The notes under the pieces are model-generated. The model searched no databases, was not told the origin of the DNA, and was given only the letters and a program-made list of their open reading frames with translations. Position numbers and translations under genes: made by a program. A DNA stretch of 64,000 bases from Moringa oleifera (taxonomy: Eukaryota > Streptophyta > Magnoliopsida > Brassicales > Moringaceae): the NCBI GenBank assembly GCA_021397835.1, contig JAJFZO010000184.1, positions 1,116,001-1,180,000 on the forward strand, in the 5' to 3' direction. Positions 52,301 through 62,790 of the stretch are shown piece by piece. Numbering within the stretch: the stretch's first letter is position 1; each line of letters begins with the position of its first letter.

Positions 52301-55300
52301 GGTCTTTCCTTGGGTGTAGATGTAAGGATAAATCCATTTGGAACGGGGCAATAGAGAGATTTGAGAGAAAATTGGTTGGTTGGAAAAGGCAATACCTAAC
52401 TAAAGCTAGTAGGTTAATTCTCATCAAGAGAATGCTTACAAACCTGCCTACGTATTTGATGTTGTTGTTTTCAATTCTGAGTAAGGTAGCCAACAAATTG
52501 GAGGCAATCCAAAGAAGGTTCTTATGGGGCAGTTTGGATGATGAGTATAAGTATCAGTTGATGAAATAGAAGGTGGTTGCCCAACCCATTGGCAAGCGAG
52601 GGCTAGGGATAAAGGATCTCACTTTGTTTGATAAAGCGTTGTTAGGCGAGTGGTCGTGGAGATACATGGTGAAAAAAAAAAAAGAGGGCTTGTGGAGAAA
52701 GAAAGTGAGCACTAAATATGGGAATTAAAAAGGGGTTGTGTGACTAAACCAAGTGGGTTTTGTGTGTGGAATGCCATGAGGAAGGAGTGGAAGGAATTAA
52801 AGTTTGGGTCGAGTTCAAAGCTAGAAGGAATTTGATCAAATTCTGGCATGATAAGTGGTGCAGAGAGGCACCTTCGAGTGAGTTATTCCCCATTGTTTTT
52901 GCTTTAGCTTATAAGAAAGATGCTTGGGTAATGAGTGCAAGGAGGCTGATGGGGAGGGAGGTTTTTGGTTTATTCATCTACGTAGGAATGTCCAAGATTA
53001 AGAGGTGAGGAAGATTGAACAACTGTATGCCAGAATCCAAGGCACTAGGTTAGAGAGTAGTAAGGAGAATAAAGTGATCTGGAAGTTGTGTAAAAGGGAC
53101 AGCAAAGGTTTTTCGGTAAAATCATATTTCAAGAGCAAAGGTTTTTCGATAAAATCATGTTTTAGTAGCTTATGCAGGGGTGATGATCGTGCTTAATAGT
53201 TTGAAAAGCAAAGGCTCCTCCCAAGGTTGCTTTATTTACTTGGGAGGCAAGAGAAGATCCTGATGATCAACAATTAAAGGAAGCGTGGAAAAATCCTAAT
53301 GAACAGGTGTTACCTATGTAAAGAGAACGAAGAGTCAGTTTTCCACCTCTTGCTTAAGTGTAATTATACTGTTGAGTTCTAAGAGATGGTCATTGGGTTT
53401 TAGGGTTATTTTGGGTGATTTTACGGTAAGTAGAGGCAAACATAGCGACATGGACAAAGGGTTTGCGAAAGAGAAAGGGACATTGGTAAAGATGATCCCT
53501 TGTTTGATCCTTTGGAGTGCTTGGCAAGAGGGAAATATGAGGGCTCTTGACATAGAAGCATCAGTAATGGTAATTAAAGAATCTTCGGTTAGAATGCCGA
53601 AATACTGGGATTTGGTTGTTGTTTCTGTAAATGAAAATGATCTAACTAAGTTTTTGGAGATACTAATTACTTAGGCTTAACTAGTAATGTAAAGGGTTGC
53701 ACCCTTTTGATGCCCAGTACATAATACTTATAACATAATACTTATACCTCTGTTTCTGCTTAAAAAAAATTAAAATCAAAAGGGTGAATTGAATTAAGGA
53801 GAAAAGAAAAACAAATTTGATAATGTGAAAACTATCATGGTTAGGGAAAAAAATCTTCCAAGAAAAGAATGGAAGAGCAAAAAAATAGATAGTTATTTGG
53901 TTAGTGTCCTGCAAGACATCATTTCAAGAACAGTCCGATTTTGTAAAACAAAATCTTAATGGTTTCTAGATTCTAGAAAGACGTTATGGAGAAACGCCTA
54001 GGTTGCAAGCATTTTTCCAAGTACTATTCACCTTAAAATAACTCTTTCTTTATATTATTTTCAGTTTTGGTAGCAATTTTGTATTCTATGATAGTCTATT
54101 GATTCATTTCAGTATCTTCATTTATCATAGGTTGCATGTAATTTTAGAATATGTCCATACAGAAAATATTGTCATTTCAGATAACATATTATTTTCAAAC
54201 ACAACTAGAGAATGGATTCGCAATGAAAGAAAGACGAAGAAAAAAGATTCCAAGGACAAATTTTAAATGTTGAAATGGATTTAACATAGTCATTATGCAC
54301 ATGACCAGCATCACTTAGTGAAAATTAGAAGACAGCTTATCAATTATCAATAAAACATTCACCACATTACAAGAAAACCTTAAGTGTGCCAAGGAAATCA
54401 TGGACAGTTTTAAACATCTGCAATATTATTAACTAGCCAAAAAGAAAAGAAAAAACAAATATTCATTACGTACCTTTGAAAGGCGGCGAAGTAGTTGATT
54501 GCATGTTCTCAACATCACAAGTTTTCCACGAGCAAATAGCTCTTGCTGTGCATAATGCAACAATCAATGCCAGACATGGTCAAATTAGTCAACGACAGGT
54601 TAGAGAGAATCATCAACTAAGAAACTAAAGAAACACTAGTACAAGAAGATTTTGAGAATTTACCTTTCCTAATATATCTTGTTTGCTTTCAATGTAACCA
54701 AAAATATCTTTGCAGTTTCTCATTGTAGACATTTCTGTCAAGTCCTCCAGTAGTTGAAATATCATGCCACCCTCTACGTGTTCTTTCTCACAAAGATGAA
54801 GAACAACATCTAATGAACCAAAAAAGAAGAAAGCTAGAGGACCTTAAACATCTACAATTGAAAAGCTATTAAGTTGATGCATAGGATGTTAAAAAGGAGG
54901 CAAAACTTGTATGGTTATAAAACATAATAAGATAGCCCCAAAAAAAATAATAATAATAATAAACAGATGCAGATAAGTCAATGTAAAGCAAGTTCCCAAG
55001 ATCCAAGAATGCCCACTACATAAAACAGATAGATACAAGATCATAGAGACATCTCCAAGCTATATCTTAGTTGAAAATTCAAACACCTTTTCAATTTTCC
55101 CATCTACAGGGAACTATGATATGACAAAGTAGGAAATATAAAAAGTTTGTTCTCTAGATTCCATGGCTTTATATGCAACTGATTCCTTAGTTAGTGAGAC
55201 ACTGTTCATAACACCTCAATCCAACCTACTGGTCAGAACCCAAAAACAAGAATTAACAATAAGCAACAAAATATGCTCACAAGTGGTAATTTATGTTCCT

Positions 55301-58300
55301 AACTCCCTAAATAGATAAATTACATTCAACTTTAACTACACCCAGGAAGATAATAAACCCAGATTTGATATCTTATCAATCATCATAGTCCAAATAAAAA
55401 GGTTGCTAATTTTATTACAATGGACTTATAACAAGGAAATCAATTATGAACAGGCAATGCACATGCTTAAGTATGGTGGCTTAAGTCCCATGTGGCTGTT
55501 CTCTACCCAAATTCCCTTTTAACATACTTGGGCATAACAGCTGTATAACCCGATAAAGTTTCTTAGAGCTTTAGAAGATTGAATATCTATTCTATAAATT
55601 CTGTCAAAGTTGAGAAACCACATAAGTCCATCTTGCTTCAGCTAGAGAAAACAAATATACTGATCTATTTCCAAGCACAGAAATCAGAACAGTAACAGAA
55701 AACCAGCCAGGAGAATGTAGTATCAGGGAGACCTAGAGATGTCAAGCTGTTGACTGCCGATGCAGTAAGCCTGATGTTTGTGGCTACGAACATTTAAGCT
55801 GACAGCACCAATTAGAGTGTTATTGACATCTAAGGCATTCTCAATAGGATCAGATTTGGGTCATCACATATTTCTACAAATATTCAACTAGAAACTAAGC
55901 ATATTGATTCCTTTTATCCAAAACTGACATTTGTAAGGCATGTGGGCATGCAGAAGAAGAACGCAGACCCCTTCTCTGCACCTCAGCATAATAATAAAAG
56001 TAATAATGAAATGCTACTTATATCCATCAGAAATCCATCAGTTCTTTGAGCATGTAACAGACTTTCGTAACAGATAAAATAACTCACTGAATATTCACAA
56101 GCAAAAAAATCCTTTCTTGACATAATAAATCCTTTAGACATAATCTCTATAGATGATTACTAGATATTGCATCATAGCAATATTAATCAAGAACGTGAAA
56201 TGTGAGACACAAGAAACAAGGAAGAATATCTTATGCAAGTTTGTGGCTTATACAAACATGCACAAACCTAGAAGCCGAGGAATTTGTCCCTGGGTATTTT
56301 CCCCATCGTCTATTGATTGTCCGTAATGCATTATTTGCTCCCCTGACTGTACTGCAGAAGACTGTATTGATAGAATAAACCAAGAAGAAAAGGTGAGAAA
56401 AAAAAAATGTAAAACTTCATACATAAAATCTGATATTCCGTATATGTTGGAGCAGAACAGTTTCAAAAGCATAGTTAAATTGCAATTAACACAATGTATT
56501 ACTAGTGACGCAGATCCTTGAAGTAACAACACAAATGATATGACTTGCATATATCGTAGGCTATGAATAGGACTCCAATTGGAAATTATGTCCCCATATT
56601 AGCTTTGGAATTAAGATAGAAATGATAGAACTTCCTGCACTATTTAGCTACTACTGTGTGATTGAGTTTTATGTTTAGATAACTTTCTGGTTAACTCTCT
56701 ATTTCCCAACTCCTCCAAAATATCTCTTGATTATATGTTCATTGTCTCTGGATTATTGCCTCCACCCGAAGAGATAAAAACACACAAAAAAAAAAGGAAA
56801 ACAACAAGGGCATTTACAATTAATCCCACTATATTAAAAACAAAAAATCATTTCAATTAATATCTTATGTTGTTCTCCATTTTGAAATGAAAGAAACACA
56901 AGTTTTAGAACTGAGAATACCCAAGTACAGTGACACAACTTTTAGAACTCCTAGAACAAAGAACTTGGCAGCAATATTATCTCAAATATGATATCTTTTG
57001 CTTTCTTTACGAAACAAGAAAACGAAAGATCATAAAGCTCTTCGAGCCAGTACCAAATGAAGTAACATACCACCAGTTCTTGAAGCAACATCCGAAGCAT
57101 ATTTTCCAATAGTTGATTCTCATCTTGGGCTAATTTTGTTTGCCTCTGTCAGGGAACATTGAATTCACCAAGTAAGATTTGATTCAAGACTTCAAAATGT
57201 GAATATTGAAGCCAATGATGCACACAGACACACACACAAGACACAAATGTATACCTTACATACATAGGTAACATCGAACGAAGAGCTGTGTACCATGGTC
57301 ATTATATATAAAAAATTAAGAAAAACAGTTGATGTTATAGAATGTTAATGCAACTGGAAAACAAGGGACCTCTTCCCCTTTCCATTTTCTTTTACTAACC
57401 AAAAATTGTAGTTTAAAAACCAAAAAAAAAAAAAAGCGTGCTTTATAGACATAAGGAAAGAGAAAGAAGACTTATAACAACAAAGAAACATCCAAATATT
57501 GTACAGAAGTGGAAAATGATGGGAATAAATGAGACGCTTGGTCTAGATTAACACCATCAAACCCTACTTTAAGCTACATTAAGAACTTCTCCTTGCCCTT
57601 ATATTCTCCAGAATTTTATTTATTTATTTTCTAATCAGAAGCAAAGAGATCAAAGTAGTATGAACTGAGCACCAAGGAGGCACTGCCCCATACAATTGGT
57701 CAGTTAATTACACTTTTCTCCATAAATACGCTCCAGACATATAGTCCACAGGAGACAACTTGAAGCGTCTAGCAATGCTAAACCCCTTTCTTTTTGTAGC
57801 TCCAACATTCTAACAAGCCAAAAGGCTCATAAGCAAAAGGCACCAGGAAAACACATCTTATTGGGAGCAAACGAATGCCATATAAACAAGTGTCCTCAGC
57901 TATGCAACATCAAAATTGCACAGGAAAAAGTGTCACATCATTACTCTTGCACAAAACACCAAACTTACAAAGACTCCATCTACTCAAAAAATTGTTTTGC
58001 ATAAGAAATACTCCAAATTCATCCAAACGAGAGAAGAAACTATATAGGATAGAAATGAACACCTCATACTATTCTCTGGGAAAGGATGTGTAGCTTTGAA
58101 AGTAAGCACCAGATACAAGGATCTTCAGAGTAAGGACTGATTATAATGGATTCTACAAGAAACTTCCCATTATCTTACCAGAAAAAGAGAACTTCCCATT
58201 ACATGTTGAACACCCTAAGTCGCAACCTTCTACAATTTGATCCGGGGATTTTTTTTCAAAAAATCAAGGTCCCAAGTGTGAAACAAATGCATAAATCTCA

Positions 58301-60080
58301 AGTCCCAGCGTGAAACACCACTTGCATATTCCAGTGGCCCCCACTTTGTACATTCCCTTTCCACGCTCCTATTAGACACATCATTAGCATGTTTTGAAGC
58401 CACACTCATCTTGAAAATAATATTTGACATTTATGTTATTAGCAAAAATACGTGGATCTCACACTTTCAAATATCAAATTTCCCTCCCTTCTTTTATGAG
58501 AAAAATCACTCCTGAATGCACTTTCACCCAAAAAAAGAGAGGGAGGGGGGAAGAGGGGAGGGGAGGGGGGGGGGGGGGGGAGGGAGACTGAGTGTGCAAA
58601 CAGGGCAGATGCAAATAGGTATGCAAGCAGATTAACTCATTCCAAATAGAGAGCAATAGTTTCTCCATACGAATAGCTAAAACTGCACACGTGGACAATC
58701 CCCACAGTAAAAGTCGTGCCAAAGCAAATAAGCTAGTACTTCTTCCACTGAACACACTAATAAAACATACCCATCCCACTTTCAACTCCTTCCTACAAGC
58801 ACACACCAGAAGAACTAAAGTAACAACACAAGAAATGGGGCCGCACTTTCTTCCCCATATTTCAGAAAGACCACTTTCGTACACAAGTTACCACATTCTA
58901 CAACGTACACCAATTCCGACAGGAGCTACACATTCTGTTATTATCATGGCCATTTACCCAATCTCTTACGGAACTCCATGCTTTGATAAGAGAGCTGACC
59001 ACATTCTTGTTTGATGAGATTTTAACTTCTTTTCAAAGATTTGACAGCACAACCTATATTACATAAACATGGAGAATGAAAGAGGAAGATTTGACCAACA
59101 AAATCGGCTCTCAAGACCAGAGGGGCAACTGCCATCACATCACCACAACAAAAGAGGAAGATGTTATCAACAAACTTAGCTCTAACCAAGGGGACAACTG
59201 CCATCACATCACCCACAACCAAAGAGGAAAATGTCATCAACAAAACCAAAGGGGACAACTACTATCACATTACCCATCCTATTTAAAGAACAAAGAACCA
59301 GGAGACAAGCAAGACGTCTGCAGTACAATCATCCCCAGAAACATTACGCTTTTCCATAATGTATCCTCTATTTACCTTTGCAGTGCGACACAGAGATATG
59401 GCTTTTTATTTACAAATAACATAAAATAGTACCAGAATAATGGACCGCATATCCCTACATGCATATATATTTCAAAAACATAAATATGAGAAATGACAAG
59501 AAAAAAAAAGGGCCATGAAAAGAATTAATGTACAACATGTCCAGATATCAATTTCTTCATAGATACAAGAGAAAGCTTCTGAAAGATAATTGATGTCCAC
59601 AATCACCTGCGGTTTTATGACCTCTTGTACTGTTTGAAGAGCAAAATTTTCAATTGGTCCTGGCTGTAGTATAGCCTTCCTAAACACTTCCTAAAAATAA
59701 CAAATGCAGAACATAATTACCAGAAACTGGATAACAAAATAATAAAACAAATTAAAGTAAACTTGAATTTACTAAAAAAAATGTTTCATCACACAGGTCA
59801 CGGTAAAGAAATCCGTAGAAGAGAATTTGATGTTTGATCGTTTGAACTCCCTAAAGTGTGGAAAAAGTCCTAATACATTTCAAAGCATATAGACTAATCA
59901 ACCACTATCATGTCATGCTACGAGATAGCCTGATCACACATGAATTCATATACAACAATTTGACTATCTTGGGAAGTCAATTGAAGAACCAGGAAAAAAA
60001 GAGAAAAGACAATATAGTAAGCCGTAGATCCCAAACCAAAATAATATTTCAAGGACCATATAGGTCTAAAACCTTACCAT
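36576..60080 (-). CDS. THO1: THO complex subunit 1 (THO1/HPR1), 604 aa, 21 coding exons
   Basis: Exons in transcript order: 60080-60078, 59690-59607, 57145-57071, 56361-56268, 54809-54664, 54545-54474, 49792-49720, 49623-49558, 49440-49394, 48645-48574, 48431-48306, 48186-48121, 48035-47994, 45995-45879, 45756-45674, 44625-44559, 43998-43927, 39932-39882, 38028-37969, 37893-37744, 36824-36576. They sum to 1815 nt with no internal stop. The product begins MEVFRKAILQPGPIENFALQ and matches plant THO1 throughout: EKEHVEGGMIFQLLEDLTEM, CGRILMFLAHFFPLSERS, RRHILVQCLILFDYLK, VWWKRDGCPPFEKQP. The THOC1-family core covers most of residues 30-480. A basic, NLS-like DRSKRAKKEE lies at 501-510, and an acidic tail at about 523-604. 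THO1 is a nuclear THO/TREX subunit linking transcription to mRNA export. In plants it also affects small-RNA pathways and ethylene signalling. The length is close to Arabidopsis THO1 (about 600 aa). Sixteen of 20 introns are phase 0. Confidence 0.96.
37240..37640 (+). mobile_element. LINE 3'-end fragment in the last THO1 intron
   Basis: The plus-strand reading includes LKAWRGLHISKTKRKIIAND, then AINHFWMVWEKCNKRVFERV (one stop read as W) and KTPTELIKDRWPKVLELWVM. This matches the region after the zf-RVT motif of plant LINE reverse transcriptases (W.A.P..IFW..W.ERN.R.FE). It is antisense to THO1. No poly(A) tail is obvious at its end, and the RT domain is missing. Confidence 0.7.
38029..39881 (-). 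other. THO1 intron without recognised genes
   Basis: The intron lies between the exons 39932-39882 and 38028-37969. It holds a poly-T and GT/GC run near 38,585-38,637 ('gtgtgtgtgcgcgcgcgtgcgg', then A-rich) and (AT)-rich patches near 39,445-39,480. No transposon protein was recognised. Confidence 0.6.
39957..40154 (+). repeat. Copia 5' LTR (shortened or diverged)
   Basis: The stretch 'tttaggaaagtta(t/c)atcct' through 'gattctagggttagc', 'ttaagttgtatgct' and 'ctatattgttct' is shared with 43,670-43,830. It ends ACA immediately before the TGGTATCAGAGC primer site. Its first part is shorter than, and poorly matches, the other LTR, so the start is approximate. Confidence 0.75.
40625..41120 (-). 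mobile_element. LINE 3' tail nested in the Copia element
   Basis: The minus-strand reading gives VNWCPMCK, SIQHLFLECE, ARQMWRAVL, RLEGELLAWNGIYRDKIKKK and LILWLIW. These are typical of the zf-RVT end of plant LINE reverse transcriptases. The 3' end is a poly(A), seen here as T-runs at about 40,628-40,642. It is preceded on the minus strand by GGGTTGCACTCCTTGGTGC and CTTATGTTTTTGCTTAAAA-like tail sequence. Copia protease/integrase sequence is missing across the site, so a deletion accompanied or followed the insertion. Confidence 0.8.
43594..43836 (+). repeat. Copia 3' LTR
   Basis: The LTR follows the RNase H end and begins near TGTTAGATATTTGAATAAAT. It contains an internal duplicated phrase 'gatttgaataaatttaggaaaatcat' and shares its last 170 bp with the 5' LTR. 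It ends near TTCAAACA. Flanking 5-bp duplications are not convincing (CTTAT against CTCAT). Confidence 0.75.
46332..46358. repeat. (TA)n microsatellite
   Basis: An uninterrupted TA run of about 13 units lies in a THO1 intron. Confidence 0.95.
46600..47760 (-). mobile_element. LINE reverse transcriptase fragment in a THO1 intron
   Basis: Read on the minus strand from about 47,590: LERPFEEEI and MEGDKALGIDG (LINE RT 'KALGPDGF' motif). Then RPISLVD near 47,340, AFMEGCQILDASLIVCKVVH, EALICKL, FSMLLNRVATKFFKALHCDA, EFNKMVGTMVENGLVEGFSV, LKVNLRTKLIMLEE and LLELALGVNFK. This is the canonical order of a plant LINE RT, but FADD-type catalytic residues and the GLRQGDPLSP motif are eroded. Its sense is the same as THO1. 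Neither the LINE 3' end nor a poly(A) was identified. Confidence 0.85.
48187..48305 (-). other. GC-AG intron of THO1
   Basis: The exon 48431-48306 ends ...GGTTTAGAG, and the next bases on the minus strand are GCAAGT (48,305-48,300), not GT. The acceptor is GGCCACAG before 48,186. AG|GCAAGT is the strict consensus of GC-AG introns. No GT in the vicinity would keep the conserved protein order MGLE-LKDPSFRRH, so the GC donor is required. Confidence 0.85.
49793..51250 (-). other. 5' half of THO1 intron 6 region without recognised genes
   Basis: This is part of the 4.68-kb intron between 54,474 and 49,792. It is mixed AT-rich sequence with no transposon protein recognised between 49,793 and about 51,250. 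Confidence 0.5.
51250..53785 (+). mobile_element. Degenerate LINE with poly(A) tail, antisense in a THO1 intron
   Basis: From about 52,290 the plus-strand reading gives ERFERKLVGWKRQYLTKASR, LILIKRMLTNLPTYLMLLFS, ANKLEAIQRRFLWGS, GKRGLGIKDLTLFDKALLGE and WSWRYM. The zf-RVT motif CYLCKENEESVFHLLLKCNY follows near 53,310-53,360. These are the C-terminal third of a plant LINE ORF2. The 3' end carries GGGTTGCACCCTTTTGATGC (about 53,694-53,713) and TGTTTCTGCTTAAAAAAAA. The part from 51,250 to about 52,150 is less certain and may be ORF1 or 5' sequence, because the central RT is absent. Several stops make it dead. Confidence 0.8.
54810..56267 (-). other. THO1 intron without recognised genes
   Basis: The intron between the exons 56361-56268 and 54809-54664 shows no transposon protein or strong repeat. 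It has an 'ataataataataa' run near 54,948. Confidence 0.6.
58537..58587 (+). repeat. G-rich purine tract with potential to form a quadruplex
   Basis: About 50 bases consist of G and A only. They include several runs of four or more G and one run of about 16 G. The tract lies in a THO1 intron, with the G-rich strand being the template strand of THO1. The long homopolymer may also be a length-uncertain assembly site. Confidence 0.85.
59078..59272. repeat. Three-unit minisatellite in THO1 intron 2
   Basis: A unit of about 60-72 bp repeats three times. It follows the pattern 'aaagaggaagat...tcaacaaa...ccaaggggacaactgcc' and then 'atcacatcacccacaac'. The third unit lacks about 12 bp in its middle. 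The long plus-strand open frame over it simply reflects the repeat. Confidence 0.85.
59691..60077 (-). other. Intron placed directly after the THO1 start codon
   Basis: On the minus strand the first coding exon ends ACATG|GTAAGG, with ATG at 60080-60078. The next exon starts TTTTTAG|GAAGTGTTTAGG. Joining them gives MEVFRKAILQ, which matches the N-terminus expected for plant THO1. The second exon has no upstream ATG in frame before its acceptor, so the split start is the best model. Confidence 0.8.
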
Positions 60081-61120
60081 GTTAATGAATCAATCAGTCT
60101 GTCGTGCAAGAGCAGCACCAACTCTCAAACTGACAACAAAATCGATTAGGAAATTCGTGAATGAAACCTTCCTAAGCGCTGCCAGTCTGGATTTTCAGGC
60201 ACAAAAAGCTGATTACCCTAAGAAAAAACAACGAACCTCCTTGCCATTACTTTTAGCTTCTAGATAGCTCATTTAATAACTTAAAGCACTTTGCTAGAGC
60301 AAAATAAATTGAAGTTTCCCTTGTAGAAATAAATAAATAAATAATAATTTACAAGAAAAGCATAACTAATCAATGATATCCAACACAATCTTGGATTAAT
60401 AGCTCTAACCCGAGAATTATGAGATTTTGAAAGCAAGAAAAGTAACTTCGGATGCAAAAAGAAGTAATCAACTTAGTATGCATATAAACATTGTACATTA
60501 AGATCAAGCAACTAAAACCTTATCATTCAAGTGCGATAGTAAGCCAGAAAGAAAAATAAAGAAAGAGATAATAAAACAAACACATATAACAAAGGCAAAG
60601 AAAACTCAGCGCCATTCAACTACCCAAAAATGGGGCGTTAATAAAACATTACATAGTAGGAAAGCTTCAGTATGTGAAATCATAAAATTATGCGAACCAC
60701 AACATTCTTTTGTTAAAAAAATCCATTAAAGGAGTGAAACAAAAGTTCTTTTTAAAAAAATGCATAAACGCCAACGTCCTTTTATTAGAGCAAGAAGAAA
60801 AAACCTAGTTCCCTGGTTATTGCGCTTTCTTCAACCAAACAATTAAAGAACCAGACTTAGTCAAGCCGCATAAAAATTCAAATGTCCTTGCTATCGCTTC
60901 CTGTCTTAAAAATTGTCCCTGAATAAACAAGAAACAAGCAAAAGCCCTGCCGGAATGGGGATAGAAGAAGGGAACACGATACTATCACATACAGTAAGAA
61001 GTGGAGCATCGGGGCCTGGGCGGCCCATTAAGTACTAATTTGGGTCGAGGTGGGCTAAATTCGTGGGAGCTCAGTGACCTAGCGGCCTCGATCTCAGAGA
61101 AAAACCTTGTTGACAAGTTC
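60081..61120 (-). promoter_or_regulatory. THO1 5'UTR and promoter region with TGGGCY motifs
   Basis: The sequence immediately upstream of the ATG is mixed and probably 5'UTR. One upstream ATG-containing frame exists, so a further 5'UTR intron is possible. At 61,022-61,027 the minus strand reads TGGGCC, and a plus-strand TGGGCT lies at 61,051-61,056. These are 'site II' elements common in promoters of plant housekeeping genes. The GC content jumps at 60,940-61,100 compared with the flanks, which fits a promoter. The transcription start is not determined. Confidence 0.45.
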
Positions 61121-62380
61121 TTCCTAATTTAATTGGAAAAAATAAAAATGAGAAGTTAGGTCTACCAAGGTTGTAGTAAATTTTGGAAAAATAACTTATC
61201 TCTTGCGTTTAAAATAAAAACGGCTCTAAAATTTCAAAATTCACAATTCTAACTTTAGTCAAATTTTGAAAATTACAAGTGTCTCCATTTTAAAGAAAAA
61301 AAAAATGAGTTTCATGAAAGATATTATGTTTTTTTATATTCTTTAAATTTTTAAAAATTATTTACATTATTATTTTTTTTTACCATCCATTGTATGAGTA
61401 TGTCTCTCCTCAACTACAATAACAATATTCTTCAAATTTCAAGTTCATTTAACATAAAAGTTTTTGTTTCTACACTAAATTTTCACATTTATTATTATGC
61501 ATAAAACTTAAGAGAGAAAAATAACTTAAGTGACATGCAAATTTATGATGCAATTCTTGTTCAATTAGCAGTTCATTAAGCTTCTTTAGAGATAATAAAT
61601 AATTTAAAAGTAAAGGTCTTATAAAACTTTCATATTTATTTCTAGTGACATATCAGATCTTAATATTAACGAAGATAAATTCAAAAATTTGTGTAGTAAT
61701 CAAGATAAATTTAATGTTTTGATCACGGTGTTAAAGTTTAAAGAAAGGTAAATCTAGATTTCAATTTTTTTTTTATTCTAATCTAAATGACACCTAAAAA
61801 AGGTGCCACATCATTTAAGTCTTTATTATTGACTTGATTCGAACCAAGGGAAAGGTTGGATATTAGAAACATCATCAAGGCTTCAAGCAAGTTAGGAGCA
61901 CCGCAAGCGACGTTTGGTTGCTCAAGAACATAGACATACGAGATCTTTACTTTGGCCAACAAGATCACAATGCCTTATAACCTCGTAATCTAGATAAAGC
62001 AACTAGGTTTCACTTTGCTACCAATGGGGTGGAGACTCTTGTCGATGCCACACTTATGATGCAATTAGTGTTTATTAGTTTAGGGGTCTTTAAGAGTGAG
62101 GGATCTACTTGGAGGACTCGGATTATAACGACTTAGAGTTGCTCATGGTAGGCCTTCTTTGTTGAGATTATTGACATTAGGACAAAAGAATAAAGTGAAT
62201 CCTTGGGTAAGGGACCAAGTTAGTCCTGAACTTCATTACATCGATATTGAAAGCTCCATCAAACTGAAGAGAATTAATCAAGGAGAAAATAACCTAAGAA
62301 ACTAGCTTAAAGTATAAGATATATTATAGAAAAGAAAAAACGGAGATGCATAAGGTAGAAAGTCTTTCACCTTTTCATCT
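61121..62380. other. Intergenic stretch, nothing recognised
   Basis: The AT-rich first part is followed by a less AT-rich segment at 61,790-62,240 that looks like former coding DNA ('gaaacatcatcaaggcttca', 'ccaatggggtggagactctt'). No frame there matches a family I recognise. It may be TE debris. Confidence 0.4.
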
Positions 62381-62394
62381 CCTCAAAGGGTTTA

Positions 62395-62790
62395 AATTTT
62401 TTAGTCACGAATTAATGACAGATAAAATCGATAGTTAAAATTATTATCGTGAAAAAAATAATGACCAAATTTTTTATTTGTCACTAATTAGCGACAAATT
62501 CGCAACCAATACAAATATTTTGCCAAAATAGTAACATATTAACTAGTGATAGAAACAAAAATTTGTCACTAAAGTTTAACGACTGATATACGTCAGTCAT
62601 TATTTTAACGACTGACATTAGTTTGTCACTAAACCGATATATGTCTGTTACTATTTTAATGACTGATATTATTTTGTCACTAGTTTAGCGACAAATAAGA
62701 ATTTGTCACTATTTTAACGACATATGAGAATCTATCGCTAGTTTAGTGACCGATAATAATCTGTCACTAAATTCAATGGCTATACTACAA
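62395..62790. repeat. CACTA subterminal repeat cluster
   Basis: Short phrases of the form 'tttagcgacaaat', 'aatttgtcacta', 'aacgactgacatta' and 'ttgtcactattttaacgac' alternate in both orientations at least a dozen times. This is the usual make-up of the ends of plant CACTA (En/Spm) transposons, where the element's own DNA-binding protein attaches. The outer terminus near 62,380-62,395 is not a clean CACTA. Confidence 0.75.

Larger units (their letters stand above)
57146..59606 (-). other. THO1 intron 2 with repeats but no gene
   Basis: The 2.46-kb intron between 59607 and 57145 contains a G-run at about 58,537-58,587 and a three-unit minisatellite at 59,078-59,272. The larger open frames here (for example 58,884-58,474 on the minus strand) are low-complexity and lack similarity. 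Confidence 0.6.

Noticed and set aside
52760..53674. Several consecutive plus-strand frames taken as small genes.
   Set aside because: They are pieces of one LINE ORF2 C-terminus ending in a shared LINE 3' tail and poly(A).
58474..58884. A 136-codon minus-strand frame with a proline-rich run.
   Set aside because: The proline run is the translation of the G-rich tract. The rest has no family similarity and sits wholly inside a THO1 intron.
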